Assembly: GCF_022788655.1 (NCBI RefSeq)
Contig: NZ_CP084951.1
Span: forward strand, 310,001 to 374,000
Origin: Sulfitobacter indolifex
GTDB lineage: Bacteria > Pseudomonadota > Alphaproteobacteria > Rhodobacterales > Rhodobacteraceae
Reading direction: 5' to 3'
DNA: 64,000 bases
Shown here: piece by piece, positions 8,715 to 17,838 of the stretch
Numbering within the stretch: the stretch's first letter is position 1
Layout: every line of letters starts with the position of its first letter
Notes under the pieces: model-generated
Told to the model about the DNA's origin: nothing
The model's database searches: none
Seen by the model: only the letters and a program-made list of their open reading frames with translations
Translations under genes and position numbers: made by a program

Positions 8715-9463
8715 GCGCTTATTGTCCAGATCATGGTTTGCGGATTGCTCAGTGAGATCGGATCTAACAGATCGGCCGTGGCTTTGACCACTGCGGGAAT
8801 GATGAAGGGCAACAGAAAGCCAAGTGCGATGTTGATCCGCGCATCGCGTTGAAGGCGGAAGAGCACGTCGCCTCCGGCGGTCGGATCGAAGAGCGGCAGG
8901 TTTACCCAGACGTTAAATGCGCCTTGGCGTGCGGGCCAGCCCATGACGCGCACCAGCACTACAAAGGTCGTCAATGCGATGAGCGAGACAAGATAGGCCA
9001 GCCCCGCCGCTGTGCGGATCAGGTTGACGGCTTCATACGGCGCGTCACTGGGCATCATCAGCACTACCAAGCGTACCGGAGAATAGGGGAAGTCGAGTGC
9101 ATTGCCCAAGATAGTGCCGAGCGATGTTAGTGCGCCCGTCAGCAGCGTAGGGGCCACTTGGCCCCGTGCGATAAGTGACAGCACGAGGATGGTGAAAAGC
9201 AGGCTTATAAACCGCAGCCGATTGAAAGGCGGCGCATCGCGAAATTCGACAATGCTGGGCTGGCGGGAGTTGTATTCCATAAAGGTCAGGATCGCTGCGA
9301 TACAGGCCAGCAACACGGTGATCTGGCTCGATTCCGCATCGGCCCCCGGCAAAAGGAGCGCAGGTGTGGCGATCAATAGCGCCACCAATAGGCCACGCGT
9401 TGCCGCGCCTGTCATACGTCCGATCACTGCTCTGCCCTTCCAAACTGGCCAGACGCGATACAT
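8597..9463 (-). CDS. Integral membrane protein of unknown function in leu cluster
   Basis: A 288-residue protein with about six hydrophobic segments (for example [102 protein letters not shown]) and a basic C-terminal tail. No catalytic or transport motif is recognisable. It sits immediately upstream of the EEP hydrolase gene, whose probable start overlaps its stop, so the two are likely co-translated; both lie between leuD and leuB on the same strand. I recall this gene as a conserved hypothetical beside leu genes in related genomes, but this is unchecked. Confidence 0.8.
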   Translation of the reverse strand: MYRVWPVWKGRAVIGRMTGAATRGLLVALLIATPALLLPGADAESSQITVLLACIAAILTFMEYNSRQPSIVEFRDAPPFNRLRFISLLFTILVLSLIARGQVAPTLLTGALTSLGTILGNALDFPYSPVRLVVLMMPSDAPYEAVNLIRTAAGLAYLVSLIALTTFVVLVRVMGWPARQGAFNVWVNLPLFDPTAGGDVLFRLQRDARINIALGFLLPFIIPAVVKATADLLDPISLSNPQTMIWTISAWAFLPASMIMRGIAMGRVAEMIHDKRRRAYAEAHMQAA

Positions 9464-9584
9464 TGCCGCGTGCTTGTCCCAACTTGATGGCCCCGGTTGC
9501 TGGGGCTTGCCTCATTCTTGTCCAATTTTTGCCTTCTTTCTGCGGACGCCTCAAGGCTTCGCGTGAAGAAGAGCAGGATACTGG

Positions 9585-9600
9585 GGTATTTTGAGGGAAG
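9585..9600 (+). repeat. Dispersed intergenic repeat, degenerate copy
   Basis: GGTATTTTGAGGGAAG downstream of leuD resembles the GGTATTTAAGAAAGG tail at 6371 and 27727. It is preceded by a small GC-rich stretch (GCCTCAAGGC, 9548-9557). Assignment to the same family is tentative. Confidence 0.35.
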
Positions 9601-9703
9601 GGGTGGTGCGTTCTTGCATCAATTCCATGGCGGATTGATGGCGGGCCGCAACATCTTGTGGGCGTTCGAATTACGCCCACAAGTTGAGTTTAGAAGTGAG
9701 CGA

Positions 9704-10309
9704 TTAAACCCAAGGGCGGCTCTGGCTGAGAGAATCCTCATAGCTGTCTATCGCCGTGCCCTTTTCGAGCGTCAGGCCGATATCATCCAAGCCGTTGAGC
9801 AGGCAGTGCTTTTTGAAAGCGTCCACTTCAAAGGGGAATTTCTCTCCGTCGGAGGTCGTTACGGTCTGACCTTCGAGATCGATGGTCATCCGCGCGTTGG
9901 AGCCTTTTTCGGCGTCTTTCATCAGTACATCGACCTGTTCTTGCGGCAAGGCGATGGGCAGGATGCCGTTCTTGAAGCAGTTGTTGTGAAAGATATCGGC
10001 AAAGCTGGGCGCGATGACGCAGCGGATGCCGAAATCTTTGATCGCCCAAGGCGCGTGTTCGCGCGAAGAGCCACAGCCGAAGTTGTCGCCCGCCACGAGG
10101 ATCTGTGCGTCGCGGTACTGCGGCTGGTTCAGCACGAAATCGGGGATCTCATTGCCTTCGCGGTCATAACGCATCTCGTCGAATAGGTTCACACCAAGGC
10201 CAGAGCGTTTGATCGTCTTGAGGAACACTTTGGGGATGATCATGTCGGTGTCGATGTTCACCAGCGGCATGGGGGCCGCGGTGCCGGTGACTTCTGTAAA
10301 TTTTTCCAT
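9704..10309 (-). CDS. leuD: 3-isopropylmalate dehydratase small subunit
   Basis: A 201-residue protein, the usual length. With LeuC it isomerises 2-isopropylmalate to 3-isopropylmalate in leucine synthesis. Visible features: [24 protein letters not shown] at the start, the [30 protein letters not shown] swivel-domain core with the GSSREHA active-site loop, and [13 protein letters not shown]. The start has AAAGGA seven bases upstream. leuC begins the cluster about 330 bp upstream, with a small antiparallel gene between the two. Confidence 0.97.
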   Translation of the reverse strand: MEKFTEVTGTAAPMPLVNIDTDMIIPKVFLKTIKRSGLGVNLFDEMRYDREGNEIPDFVLNQPQYRDAQILVAGDNFGCGSSREHAPWAIKDFGIRCVIAPSFADIFHNNCFKNGILPIALPQEQVDVLMKDAEKGSNARMTIDLEGQTVTTSDGEKFPFEVDAFKKHCLLNGLDDIGLTLEKGTAIDSYEDSLSQSRPWV

Positions 10310-10387
10310 CGGGTTGTCCTTTGGTCTCGCCGGAACTCTACCGCCGCGCGGCGCGTTTCAGGCTATTGGGTATCAAGAGGGCATGGC

Positions 10388-10603
10388 ATGTCGTACCAAA
10401 CCGGCACGAAGGTGGAATGGGACTGGGGCAATGGCACCGGGACCGGCAAGATCGTCAAGAAATACACGCAGAAGATCACGCTGAAGCTGCAAGGCAGCGA
10501 TGTGACCCGCAAAGCGTCTGATGACGAACCAGCCTATAAGATCGAGCAAGACGACGGCGCGGAAGTGCTGAAGTCTGGCAGCGAGCTGCGCAAAGCCAAC
10601 TGA
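10388..10603 (+). CDS. Small HVA1/TUDOR-like (DUF2945) protein
   Basis: A 71-residue protein: GTKVEWDWGNGTGTGKIVKKYT, TLKLQGSDVTRKASDDEPAYKIEQ and LKSGSELRK are the signatures of the DUF2945 / 'hypervirulence associated protein, TUDOR domain' family. These proteins are small beta-barrels with no established biochemical role. The gene lies on the plus strand between leuD and leuC, which are both on the minus strand, so it has its own promoter and interrupts the leucine cluster. Confidence 0.85.
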   Translation: MSYQTGTKVEWDWGNGTGTGKIVKKYTQKITLKLQGSDVTRKASDDEPAYKIEQDDGAEVLKSGSELRKAN

Positions 10604-10641
10604 GGCGCGCGCAACCCGCCGGGTATCCATTCCCCGGTCGC

Positions 10642-12048
10642 TCACGCCAATTCGCGCACGTCGGTCAAGTGGCCGGTCAGCGCTGCCGCTGCGGCCATGC
10701 CGGGGGACACAAGATGTGTGCGCCCTTTATAGCCCTGACGGCCCTCGAAGTTGCGGTTTGACGTGGCCGCACAGCGTTCGCCGGGGGCAAGCTGGTCGGG
10801 GTTCATCGCCAAACACATTGAACAACCCGCAAGGCGCCATTCAAAACCGGCCTCGCGGAAGATATCTGCCAGCCCTTCTTCCTCGGCCTGCGCACGGACA
10901 AGGCCCGAGCCCGGCACGACCATGGCCCGCAGACCGTCTTTGATCTTTTTGCCTTTCAGCACCGCGGCGGCGGCACGCAGGTCTTCGATGCGACCATTGG
11001 TGCAGGAGCCGATAAAGACCGTGTCGATCTGAATGTCGGTGAGTTTCTGGCCGGGGGTCAGGTCCATATACTCAAGCGCGCGTTTCACCGCGTAGACCTT
11101 GCCGCCTTTGAAATCTTCGGGCGCAGGGACCACGGACGTGATCGGCAGCACGTCTTCGGGCGAGGTGCCCCATGTGACGACTGGTGCGATGTCTTCGCCC
11201 TTCAGCGTGACGACCTTGTCGAAATGCGCATCATCGTCGGAGTAGAGCGTTTTCCACCAGTCCATCGCCGCTTCCCATTGCGCGCCTTTCGGAGCGTGGG
11301 GGCGGCCTTTGCAATACTCAAAGGTCTTTTCATCCGGCGCGATGAGGCCTGCGCGTGCGCCGCCTTCGATCGCCATGTTGCAGACGGTCATGCGGCCTTC
11401 CATCGACAGGTCGCGGATCGCTTCGCCGCAATATTCGATAACATAGCCGGTGCCGCCCGCCGTACCCGTGGCACCGATGACCGACAGGGTGATGTCTTTG
11501 GCCGTGACGCCGGGGCGCAGCTTGCCAGTGACTTCGACCTTCATGTTTTTGCCCTTGCGCTGGATCAGCGTTTGGGTGGCAAGAACGTGCTCAACCTCGG
11601 AGGTGCCGATGCCATGCGCCAGTGCGCCAAAAGCGCCGTGGGTCGCGGTGTGGCTGTCGCCGCAGACGACGGTCATGCCGGGCAAGGTCCAGCCCTGCTC
11701 CGGCCCGACGATATGCACGATGCCCTGACGGATGTCCGACACCGGGTAGTAATGCACGCCGAACTCGCGCGCGTTCTTATCAAGGGCGGAAACCTGAATA
11801 CGGCTGTCTTCGGTCATCGCCTCGGGGTCTTCGCGGCCTTCGGTGGTCGGCACGTTGTGATCCGGCACGGCAATCGTCTTGTCCGGCGCACGGACGGTGC
11901 GGCCCGACATGCGCAGCCCTTCAAAGGCCTGCGGGCTGGTCACTTCGTGGACCAGATGGCGGTCGATATAAAGCAAGCAGGTGCCGTCATCGGCTTCGTG
12001 GACGACATGAGCGTCCCAGATTTTATCGTAAAGCGTCTTGGGGGACAT
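10642..12048 (-). CDS. leuC: 3-isopropylmalate dehydratase large subunit
   Basis: A 468-residue aconitase-family protein, the usual LeuC length. Signatures: [13 protein letters not shown] at the start, VDHNVPT-like [44 protein letters not shown], and the [4Fe-4S] cysteines in [13 protein letters not shown] (near residue 350) and [14 protein letters not shown] (near residue 410). The start at 12048 matches the family N-terminus; an in-frame ATG at 12174 is upstream of the homologous region. First gene of the minus-strand leucine group. I looked for a leucine-codon-rich leader peptide upstream and did not see one. Confidence 0.97.
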   Translation of the reverse strand: MSPKTLYDKIWDAHVVHEADDGTCLLYIDRHLVHEVTSPQAFEGLRMSGRTVRAPDKTIAVPDHNVPTTEGREDPEAMTEDSRIQVSALDKNAREFGVHYYPVSDIRQGIVHIVGPEQGWTLPGMTVVCGDSHTATHGAFGALAHGIGTSEVEHVLATQTLIQRKGKNMKVEVTGKLRPGVTAKDITLSVIGATGTAGGTGYVIEYCGEAIRDLSMEGRMTVCNMAIEGGARAGLIAPDEKTFEYCKGRPHAPKGAQWEAAMDWWKTLYSDDDAHFDKVVTLKGEDIAPVVTWGTSPEDVLPITSVVPAPEDFKGGKVYAVKRALEYMDLTPGQKLTDIQIDTVFIGSCTNGRIEDLRAAAAVLKGKKIKDGLRAMVVPGSGLVRAQAEEEGLADIFREAGFEWRLAGCSMCLAMNPDQLAPGERCAATSNRNFEGRQGYKGRTHLVSPGMAAAAALTGHLTDVRELA

Positions 12049-12314
12049 GATGGTCCTCTCCCGTGGTTTGGAATGGCTAAGGGTGTGGCTAAAGGTCGGC
12101 TTAAGCCCGAGCAAGAACGCTATGCGTCGCTCCGAAGAAGCGTTCGCGCAGTCGCGCACGGTCGCAAAGGTCAAACACCAGTATCATGGGCCAAGGGATA
12201 TAGAGCCTTGGCGAGTCTCGCAAGGTGGCATCGCAAGACCTGCGCGGCACAGGTTTTCTTGCTCTAGGGGGGAGGCTGTGCGACCGTGATCTTCCCAAGT
12301 TACAAAGGCCGCGC

Positions 12315-13670
12315 ATGATCCCCGAGACACACCCGTTTTCGAATTTCCTCATCTCGCTGCGGGCTCTGTTCGATGGGGTGCTGGGCTTTGGCGAAAGCGT
12401 CTTGAACCCCGGCTGGCGGCAGAACCAAATTTTGATCTTACTTGCTCTGGTGGCGCTGGCGTGGATTTTGCACCGGGTCACAGGCACGATGCTGCAAAAC
12501 TGGGTCCGCTCCCGTGAGGGATGGTCGAAGTGGCAGCTTCGGGGGGTGGTGCAGGTCAAGCGGCGGCTGGGGCTGATCTGGTTCGCAGTGCTGGCGGGAC
12601 TTTTGTATCAAGTGATGCAGAATGTTACATGGCCGTCGCGCTCTTATCTCATTGGCCTGGCGGCGACCTTGGCGGCGATCTATGTCGGCATCGCTTTTGC
12701 CGCGCGTCTGGTGCGCAACCGCCCGCTGCGGCGCATGGTGACATGGGGGCTGTGGATCTACGCCACGCTCTACATGCTGAATGTCGCTGACGATGTGGCG
12801 GTGTTTCTGGATGGTGTCGCGCTGACTATTGGTGAATTCCGCCTCTCGGTGATGACTGTTCTGACCGCGCTGGTCGTGGTGGGCGCGCTGCTGACAATGG
12901 CGCGTCTGGTCAGCACGACAACCGCCGCGACGATCCGCAAGAACGAAGACATCAGCCCCTCCATGCAGGTGCTGGCGGTGAAGGGGGTGCAGATCCTGCT
13001 TTACGGGTTGGCGTTCTTCATCGGCGTGCGGGCCGTGGGGATCGACCTTACTGGGCTTGCGGTACTGTCGGGTGCGATCGGTGTGGGTCTTGGTTTTGGT
13101 CTGCAAAAGGTGGTGTCGAACCTCGTCTCGGGCGTGATCATCCTGCTGGATAAATCAATCAAGCCCGGCGATGTGATCAGTCTGGGCGAGACCTTCGGCT
13201 GGATCCAAACGCTCGGCGCGCGCTATGCCTCTGTGGTGACGCGGGACGGCAAAGAATACCTGATCCCGAACGAAGACCTCATCACCGGGCAGGTGGTGAA
13301 CTGGTCACATTCCAATGATTTCGTGCGCCTCGATATCTATTTCGGCACGGCCTATGCCGACGATCCCCATGTGGTGCGCAAACTGGCGGTTGAGGCGGCC
13401 AAGAGCGTCGACCGTGTGCTGAGCTATAAGGCGCCTGTCTGTCACATCGTCGGCTTTGGCGATTCGTCGGTGAACTACATCCTGCGCTTTTGGATCAAGG
13501 ATCCGACCGGCGGGCTGACCAACATTCGCGGCAATGTCTATCTGGCGCTTTGGGACGCGTTCAAGGAAAACGACATTTCCATCCCCTTCCCGCAGCGCGA
13601 GGTGAAGGTCATCGAAGACAGTCAGTTGGCCCTTTTGCGTGCCTCGGCCGCGCGGAATATGCCCGACTAA
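12315..13670 (+). CDS. MscS-family mechanosensitive ion channel
   Basis: A 451-residue membrane protein with about five predicted helices before the MscS pore helix. The pore and beta domain are clear: GLAVLSGAIGVGLGFGLQKVVSNLVSGVIILLDKSIKPGDVI (TM3 and start of the beta domain) followed by VTRDGKEYLIPNEDLITGQVVNWS. These channels release solutes when membrane tension rises. The extra N-terminal helices make it longer than the second MscS gene in this window (282 residues at 45721). Start at 12315 is the first ATG with a sensible N-terminus; the frame is open upstream to 12225. Divergent from leuC. Confidence 0.92.
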   Translation: MIPETHPFSNFLISLRALFDGVLGFGESVLNPGWRQNQILILLALVALAWILHRVTGTMLQNWVRSREGWSKWQLRGVVQVKRRLGLIWFAVLAGLLYQVMQNVTWPSRSYLIGLAATLAAIYVGIAFAARLVRNRPLRRMVTWGLWIYATLYMLNVADDVAVFLDGVALTIGEFRLSVMTVLTALVVVGALLTMARLVSTTTAATIRKNEDISPSMQVLAVKGVQILLYGLAFFIGVRAVGIDLTGLAVLSGAIGVGLGFGLQKVVSNLVSGVIILLDKSIKPGDVISLGETFGWIQTLGARYASVVTRDGKEYLIPNEDLITGQVVNWSHSNDFVRLDIYFGTAYADDPHVVRKLAVEAAKSVDRVLSYKAPVCHIVGFGDSSVNYILRFWIKDPTGGLTNIRGNVYLALWDAFKENDISIPFPQREVKVIEDSQLALLRASAARNMPD

Positions 13671-13801
13671 GCGGGGATTTGCGCCACGGTTAACGCTGGA
13701 AGCACGCGATCCATTGAAAAATGCCCCTTGGGTCGCTAAATTGGGGCTGCTCGGCACCGGGGCAAGCGTTCAGCATTGGCGGTGCATTACGAAGGAGGAC
13801 A

Positions 13802-13858
13802 ATGTCCTGTCTCTTAACGTTGACGCAGCGCAGGCTGCTGACCATGGGGCCGCAATGA
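13802..13858 (+). CDS. Putative 18-residue leader peptide upstream of and overlapping rsfS
   Basis: A perfect Shine-Dalgarno-like AAGGAGGAC (13792-13800) stands one base before ATG at 13802, and the reading frame MSCLLTLTQRRLLTMGPQ ends in TGA at 13856-13858. That stop overlaps the rsfS ATG at 13855 (ATGA). The rsfS start itself has only a poor ribosome-binding site. This arrangement suggests translational coupling or attenuation. The spacing from the AGG core to the ATG is short (about 4-6 bases), so translation of the leader is plausible but unproven. Confidence 0.45.
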   Translation: MSCLLTLTQRRLLTMGPQ

Positions 13859-14226
13859 CTGCCGCCTCGCATATCGCAACCAGCGACGACCTGCTGGCGC
13901 TTATCCTTTCCTCGTTGAATGACGACAAGGCCGAAGACATCGTGCAGATTGATCTGCGCGGCAAAACGGCCATCGGCGACTATATGGTGATCTGCTCGGG
14001 CCGCTCCACGCGGCAAGTTTCGGCGATCGCGGAAAAGCTGGCACAGGCCGTCAAAGACGCCACCGGACGTACGTCCAAAATGGAAGGCCGCGAAACCGGC
14101 GACTGGGTCTTGATCGACACAGGCGATGTTGTTGTGCATGTCTTCCGCCCCGAAGTCCGCGAGTTTTACCAACTCGAAAAGATGTGGCTGGGCGGCGAAG
14201 ACGCGGCCGCGGTCATGCCGCACTGA
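13855..14226 (+). CDS. rsfS: Ribosome silencing factor
   Basis: A 123-residue RsfS/YbeB/Iojap protein, which binds ribosomal protein L14 and blocks subunit joining under nutrient limitation. Signatures: LALILSSLNDDKAEDIVQIDLRGKTAIGDYMVICSGRSTRQVSAIAE, GRETGDWVLIDTGDVVVHVFRPEVREFYQLEKMW. The ATG at 13855 gives the normal length; the frame is open upstream to 13639 but that extension overlaps the MscS gene and is not protein-like. It is followed by rlmH after 23 bases, the usual rsfS-rlmH pairing in bacteria. Confidence 0.93.
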   Translation: MTAASHIATSDDLLALILSSLNDDKAEDIVQIDLRGKTAIGDYMVICSGRSTRQVSAIAEKLAQAVKDATGRTSKMEGRETGDWVLIDTGDVVVHVFRPEVREFYQLEKMWLGGEDAAAVMPH

Positions 14227-14249
14227 TCCCGCTTTTGCGGGACTAAGCC

Positions 14250-14720
14250 ATGCGGGTACATATCTGCGCCATGGGCCGGCTTCGCGCCGGTCCCGAAAAA
14301 TCTCTTGTAGATGACTATCTCACCCGGTTTGACCGGACCGGGCGCGGTCTGGGCCTTGGCCCTGCGCGTGTGGTTGAGATGGAAGACAAAAAGGGCGGTG
14401 GCATGGCTGCCGAAGCCGTCCTGTTACAGCGCGCGATCCCGCAGGGTGCGGTGATCTGCGTGTTGGATGAGCGCGGCAAAGTCGAAACCTCCCCCGCTTT
14501 TGCCGAACGGCTTGGCACTTGGCGTGATGCCGGGCGGGGGGATTTGGCCTTTGTCATCGGTGGGGCGGATGGCATTGACCCCAGCCTGCGTGTGCAGGCG
14601 GATCATGCGCTGTCTTTTGGCAAGATGGTCTGGCCGCATATGCTGGTGCGGGTCATGCTGGCCGAACAGCTCTACCGTGCCGCGGCGATCCTATCGGGCG
14701 GGCCTTACCACCGGGTGTGA
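14250..14720 (+). CDS. rlmH: 23S rRNA (pseudouridine1915-N3)-methyltransferase
   Basis: A 156-residue SPOUT-family methyltransferase. The knot signatures are clear: [37 protein letters not shown] and the C-terminal [35 protein letters not shown], identical in layout to RlmH. It methylates pseudouridine 1915 in helix 69 of 23S rRNA on assembled ribosomes. A small hairpin TCCCGC-TTTT-GCGGGA (14227-14242) lies between rsfS and this gene, too short to be a clear terminator. Confidence 0.97.
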   Translation: MRVHICAMGRLRAGPEKSLVDDYLTRFDRTGRGLGLGPARVVEMEDKKGGGMAAEAVLLQRAIPQGAVICVLDERGKVETSPAFAERLGTWRDAGRGDLAFVIGGADGIDPSLRVQADHALSFGKMVWPHMLVRVMLAEQLYRAAAILSGGPYHRV

Positions 14721-14732
14721 CCTCGGCGTGAA

Positions 14733-15089
14733 TTAGCGCAGCGGAACCGTGACAACGTCCGAAGACCAACCATCCATACTATCGCGCGCCTGAATGCTCA
14801 CCTCGGTTACCCCGTCGGGAATGCGCACGCCGGATAGCGAGCGGGTGAACGGCTGCTCTTCGATATGGGGGTGCGCCAGATTGCGCGTGCCCAAAGGTTC
14901 CCCATCAGGGCCAAGGACACGCCAAGCATCTGCATAATGCTCCCAACCGCTGTCGTTATGGCGGACGGTTACGTCAAACTTCCAAAGTTCACCAAGCTGC
15001 TCAACCGTGACATTCACAATCGACGGCGGATCGGCCAGGGCCGGCGTGGCAAAGGCCAGCGAGGCGAGGATGAGGCTGCGTTTGAACAT
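14733..15089 (-). CDS. Secreted protein of unknown function
   Basis: A 118-residue protein with a clear signal peptide (MFKRSLILASLAFATPALA, cleavage after ALA). The mature part of about 99 residues reads as a small beta-rich domain (VNVTVEQLGELWKFDVTVRHNDSGWEHYADAWRVLGPDGEPLG ... RDSMDGWSSDVVTVPL), suggestive of an immunoglobulin-like fold. I do not recognise a named family, though similar small periplasmic proteins are common in Rhodobacteraceae. The start at 15089 places the signal peptide at the N-terminus. Convergent with rlmH, divergent from glcD. Confidence 0.75.
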   Translation of the reverse strand: MFKRSLILASLAFATPALADPPSIVNVTVEQLGELWKFDVTVRHNDSGWEHYADAWRVLGPDGEPLGTRNLAHPHIEEQPFTRSLSGVRIPDGVTEVSIQARDSMDGWSSDVVTVPLR

Positions 15090-15274
15090 GTGGGACCACC
15101 TAAAATACCAGACTGAATATAGCGTGTTTGCTGGCGGTTCCAAGGTGGGCGAATGCGATGACCTCACAATTCACCGTGATGCCGCGAATTGGTGGTGCAA
15201 TTGCACAAGCGGCGCGGCAAACTGGTCAAACCCGCGCCACAAAGCCTATGCTGCGCGGTAAGAGGAGGATCGCG

Positions 15275-16726
15275 ATGGACATGCCAACACCAAATGCCGG
15301 GATCATTGCGCGCAAGGCGCGAATCGTTGCGCGGCTGCGCGCGGTCTTGCCGCAGGCCGCCGTGATCGACGATGTACATGAGACGCGGGCCTATGAATGT
15401 GACGCGCTGACCGCCTATAAATGTCCGCCCCTTGCCGTGACCCTGCCTGCCAGCACCGAAGAAGTCTCGACCGTTCTGCGCATCTGCCATGAGGAAGGCG
15501 TTCCCGTCGTGCCGCGCGGGTCGGGCACATCGCTTGCCGGTGGGGCGCTGCCTACCGCCGATAGCGTGGTGCTGGGCGTGGCGCGGATGGCCGAGGTGCT
15601 TGAGGTCGATTATGACAACCGCCTCATGCGGGTGCAAACCGGGCGCACCAATCTCAGCGTGACCGGCGCGGTGGAGGAGGATGGGTTTTTCTACGCGCCT
15701 GACCCCTCCAGCCAGTTGGCCTGCGCCATCGCGGGCAATATCGCGATGAACTCCGGCGGGGCGCATTGTCTGAAATACGGGGTCACCACGAACAATCTGC
15801 TGGGCGTCACGATGGTGATGATGGATGGCGAAGTGGTCGAGATCGGCGGCGGCTATATGGATGCGGGCGGGCTTGATCTGCTGGGGGTGATCTGCGGCTC
15901 TGAGGGGCAGTTGGGCGTCGTGACAGAGGCAACGCTGCGCATCCTACCCAAGCCCGAAGGCGCGCGGCCCGTATTGATGGGGTTTGACGACAACGCCGTG
16001 GCGGGGGCCTGCGTCAGTGACATCATTAAGGCGGGGGTTCTGCCCGTCGCCATCGAATTCATGGACCGCCCCTGTATTGAGGCGACCGAAGCCTTCGCCC
16101 ATGCGGGATACCCAATGTGCGAGGCACTGCTGATCGTTGAGGTTGAAGGTTCAGACGCCGAGATTGACCACCAGCTTCAGCTCATCAAAGAGATCGCGCA
16201 GCGGCACAACCCGGTGGAACTGCGCGAAAGCACAAGTGCCGAGGAAAGCGCCGCCATCTGGCTCGGGCGCAAGTCGGCCTTTGGCGCGATGGGGCAGATC
16301 AACGATTACATGTGCCTTGATGGCACGATCCCGGTGACCGAATTGCCGATGGTGCTGCGGCGTATCGGTGAGATGTCGGACAGCTATGGCCTCAAGGTCG
16401 GCAACGTCTTCCATGCAGGTGACGGGAATATGCACCCGTTGATCCTGTTTGACGCCAACAAGCCCGGTGATCTGGAAAAATGCGAAGCCTTTGGCGCGGA
16501 TATCCTGCGGCTTTGTGTTGAGGTCGGCGGCTGTCTGACCGGAGAGCATGGCGTCGGCATCGAAAAGCGCGATCTGATGCATGTGCAATACGCCCCGGCG
16601 GATCTGGAGGCGCAGTTGGCCGTGAAGGACGTGTTCGACCCGGCGTGGTTGCTCAACCCCGCCAAGGTCTTTCCATTGGATGTCACAGAAGGGCGGCGCG
16701 GGCGCGGCGTGTCGGTGGCCGCGTGA
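15275..16726 (+). CDS. glcD: Glycolate oxidase subunit GlcD (FAD-linked)
   Basis: A 483-residue FAD-linked oxidase. The PP-loop FAD-binding motif is VPVVPRGSGTSLAGGALP, followed by APDPSSQLACAIAGNIAMNSGGAHCLKYGVTTNNLLG; the C-terminal FAD-oxidase domain has GNVFHAGDGNMHPLILFD and CLTGEHGVGIEKRDLM. It oxidises glycolate to glyoxylate at the membrane with GlcE and GlcF. The start at 15275 follows AGAGGAGG and is well supported. The stop overlaps the GTG of glcE (GTGA). Confidence 0.96.
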   Translation: MDMPTPNAGIIARKARIVARLRAVLPQAAVIDDVHETRAYECDALTAYKCPPLAVTLPASTEEVSTVLRICHEEGVPVVPRGSGTSLAGGALPTADSVVLGVARMAEVLEVDYDNRLMRVQTGRTNLSVTGAVEEDGFFYAPDPSSQLACAIAGNIAMNSGGAHCLKYGVTTNNLLGVTMVMMDGEVVEIGGGYMDAGGLDLLGVICGSEGQLGVVTEATLRILPKPEGARPVLMGFDDNAVAGACVSDIIKAGVLPVAIEFMDRPCIEATEAFAHAGYPMCEALLIVEVEGSDAEIDHQLQLIKEIAQRHNPVELRESTSAEESAAIWLGRKSAFGAMGQINDYMCLDGTIPVTELPMVLRRIGEMSDSYGLKVGNVFHAGDGNMHPLILFDANKPGDLEKCEAFGADILRLCVEVGGCLTGEHGVGIEKRDLMHVQYAPADLEAQLAVKDVFDPAWLLNPAKVFPLDVTEGRRGRGVSVAA

Positions 16727-17838
16727 GGGTCGCCAGCGAATCCGAATTGGTTGAGGCGATCCGCAGCGCAGCGGGGCCGCTGTCTTTGCGCGGGGGGAAT
16801 ACACGGGGCATGGCCGGGCCGGGTACGGCACTGTCACTGGCTGGACTGCGTGGGATCACCCTTTACGAGCCGGGCGCGCTGACGCTTGTCGCGCAGGCGG
16901 GCACGCCAGTGGCAGAGATTGAAGCGACCCTCGCCGCCGAAGGCCAGCGGCTGGCCTTCGAGCCGATGGACCACCGCGCCTTGATGGGAACGACCGGAGA
17001 GCCGACGATCGGCGGGGTCTTTGCCGCCAACGTCAGCGGACCGCGACGGCTTGCCGTCGGCGCTGCGCGAGATTTCCTGTTGGGTGTGCGCTTTGTCGAT
17101 GGGCAGGGGAACGTCATCAAGAACGGGGGCCGGGTGATGAAAAACGTCACCGGCTATGATCTGGTGAAGTTGCTGGCCGGATCGCGCGGGACATTGGGCG
17201 CGCTGACCGAAGTCTCGCTTAAGGTTTTGCCCGAACCGGAAACCAGCGCGACGCTTGTGCTTTCTGATCTCTACGACCCCGCAGCCATCGCCGCCATGGC
17301 ACAGGCGATGCGCAGCCCTTTCGAGGTCACCGCAGCCGCCCATGACCCGGCACAGCGCCGGACGTATCTACGGTTGGAGGGGTTTGAGGCCTCAGTCACT
17401 TACCGCATCGGGCGGCTGAAGGATTTGCTGGCGGCAACCGGTGCCGCGCTTGAGAGCCTCGCGGCGGAGCCCTCCATCACGCTCTGGCGCGACCTGCGTG
17501 ATGTAGCGGCCTTTCATGGGGCGCAGGGGGATGTCTGGCGGGTGCATTGCCGTCCGACGGAGGCACCGGCGCTGGCGGCAAAGGCCGGAGCGGAGGCGCA
17601 TCTTTATGATTGGGCCGGGGGGCTGATCAGGTTGCGCATGGCCCCCGGCACGGACCTGCGTGCCCGGTTGGGCCGCTATGACGGTCACGCGACGCTCTTG
17701 CGGGCCGATGAGGCGGCGCAGGCTCTGCCCCGGCAGGAACCCGAAGCACCGGGCGTGGCGCGGTTGACGGCGGGGCTCAGGGCCAAGTTCGACCCACGCG
17801 GCATTTTCAACGCCGAAGCCTTGGCGCTGTCCCCATGA
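16723..17838 (+). CDS. glcE: Glycolate oxidase subunit GlcE (FAD-binding)
   Basis: A 371-residue FAD-binding subunit related to GlcD but shorter. Signatures: PLSLRGGNTRGMAGPG, LAFEPMDHRALMGTTGEPTIGGVFAANVSGPRRLAVGAARDFLLG and GGRVMKNVTGYDLVKLLAGSRGTLGALTEVSLKVLP. The start is a GTG at 16723 that overlaps the glcD stop, giving tight coupling; longer in-frame extension into glcD is artefactual. The stop overlaps the ATG of the small membrane protein gene at 17835. Confidence 0.95.
   Translation: MRVASESELVEAIRSAAGPLSLRGGNTRGMAGPGTALSLAGLRGITLYEPGALTLVAQAGTPVAEIEATLAAEGQRLAFEPMDHRALMGTTGEPTIGGVFAANVSGPRRLAVGAARDFLLGVRFVDGQGNVIKNGGRVMKNVTGYDLVKLLAGSRGTLGALTEVSLKVLPEPETSATLVLSDLYDPAAIAAMAQAMRSPFEVTAAAHDPAQRRTYLRLEGFEASVTYRIGRLKDLLAATGAALESLAAEPSITLWRDLRDVAAFHGAQGDVWRVHCRPTEAPALAAKAGAEAHLYDWAGGLIRLRMAPGTDLRARLGRYDGHATLLRADEAAQALPRQEPEAPGVARLTAGLRAKFDPRGIFNAEALALSP

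Noticed and set aside
11224..12267. 347-codon plus-strand ORF opposite leuC
   Set aside because: Antisense of a clear LeuC; no motif or ribosome-binding site.
12049..12314. Possible leucine attenuator before leuC
   Set aside because: I found no short ORF with a run of leucine codons followed by a terminator.
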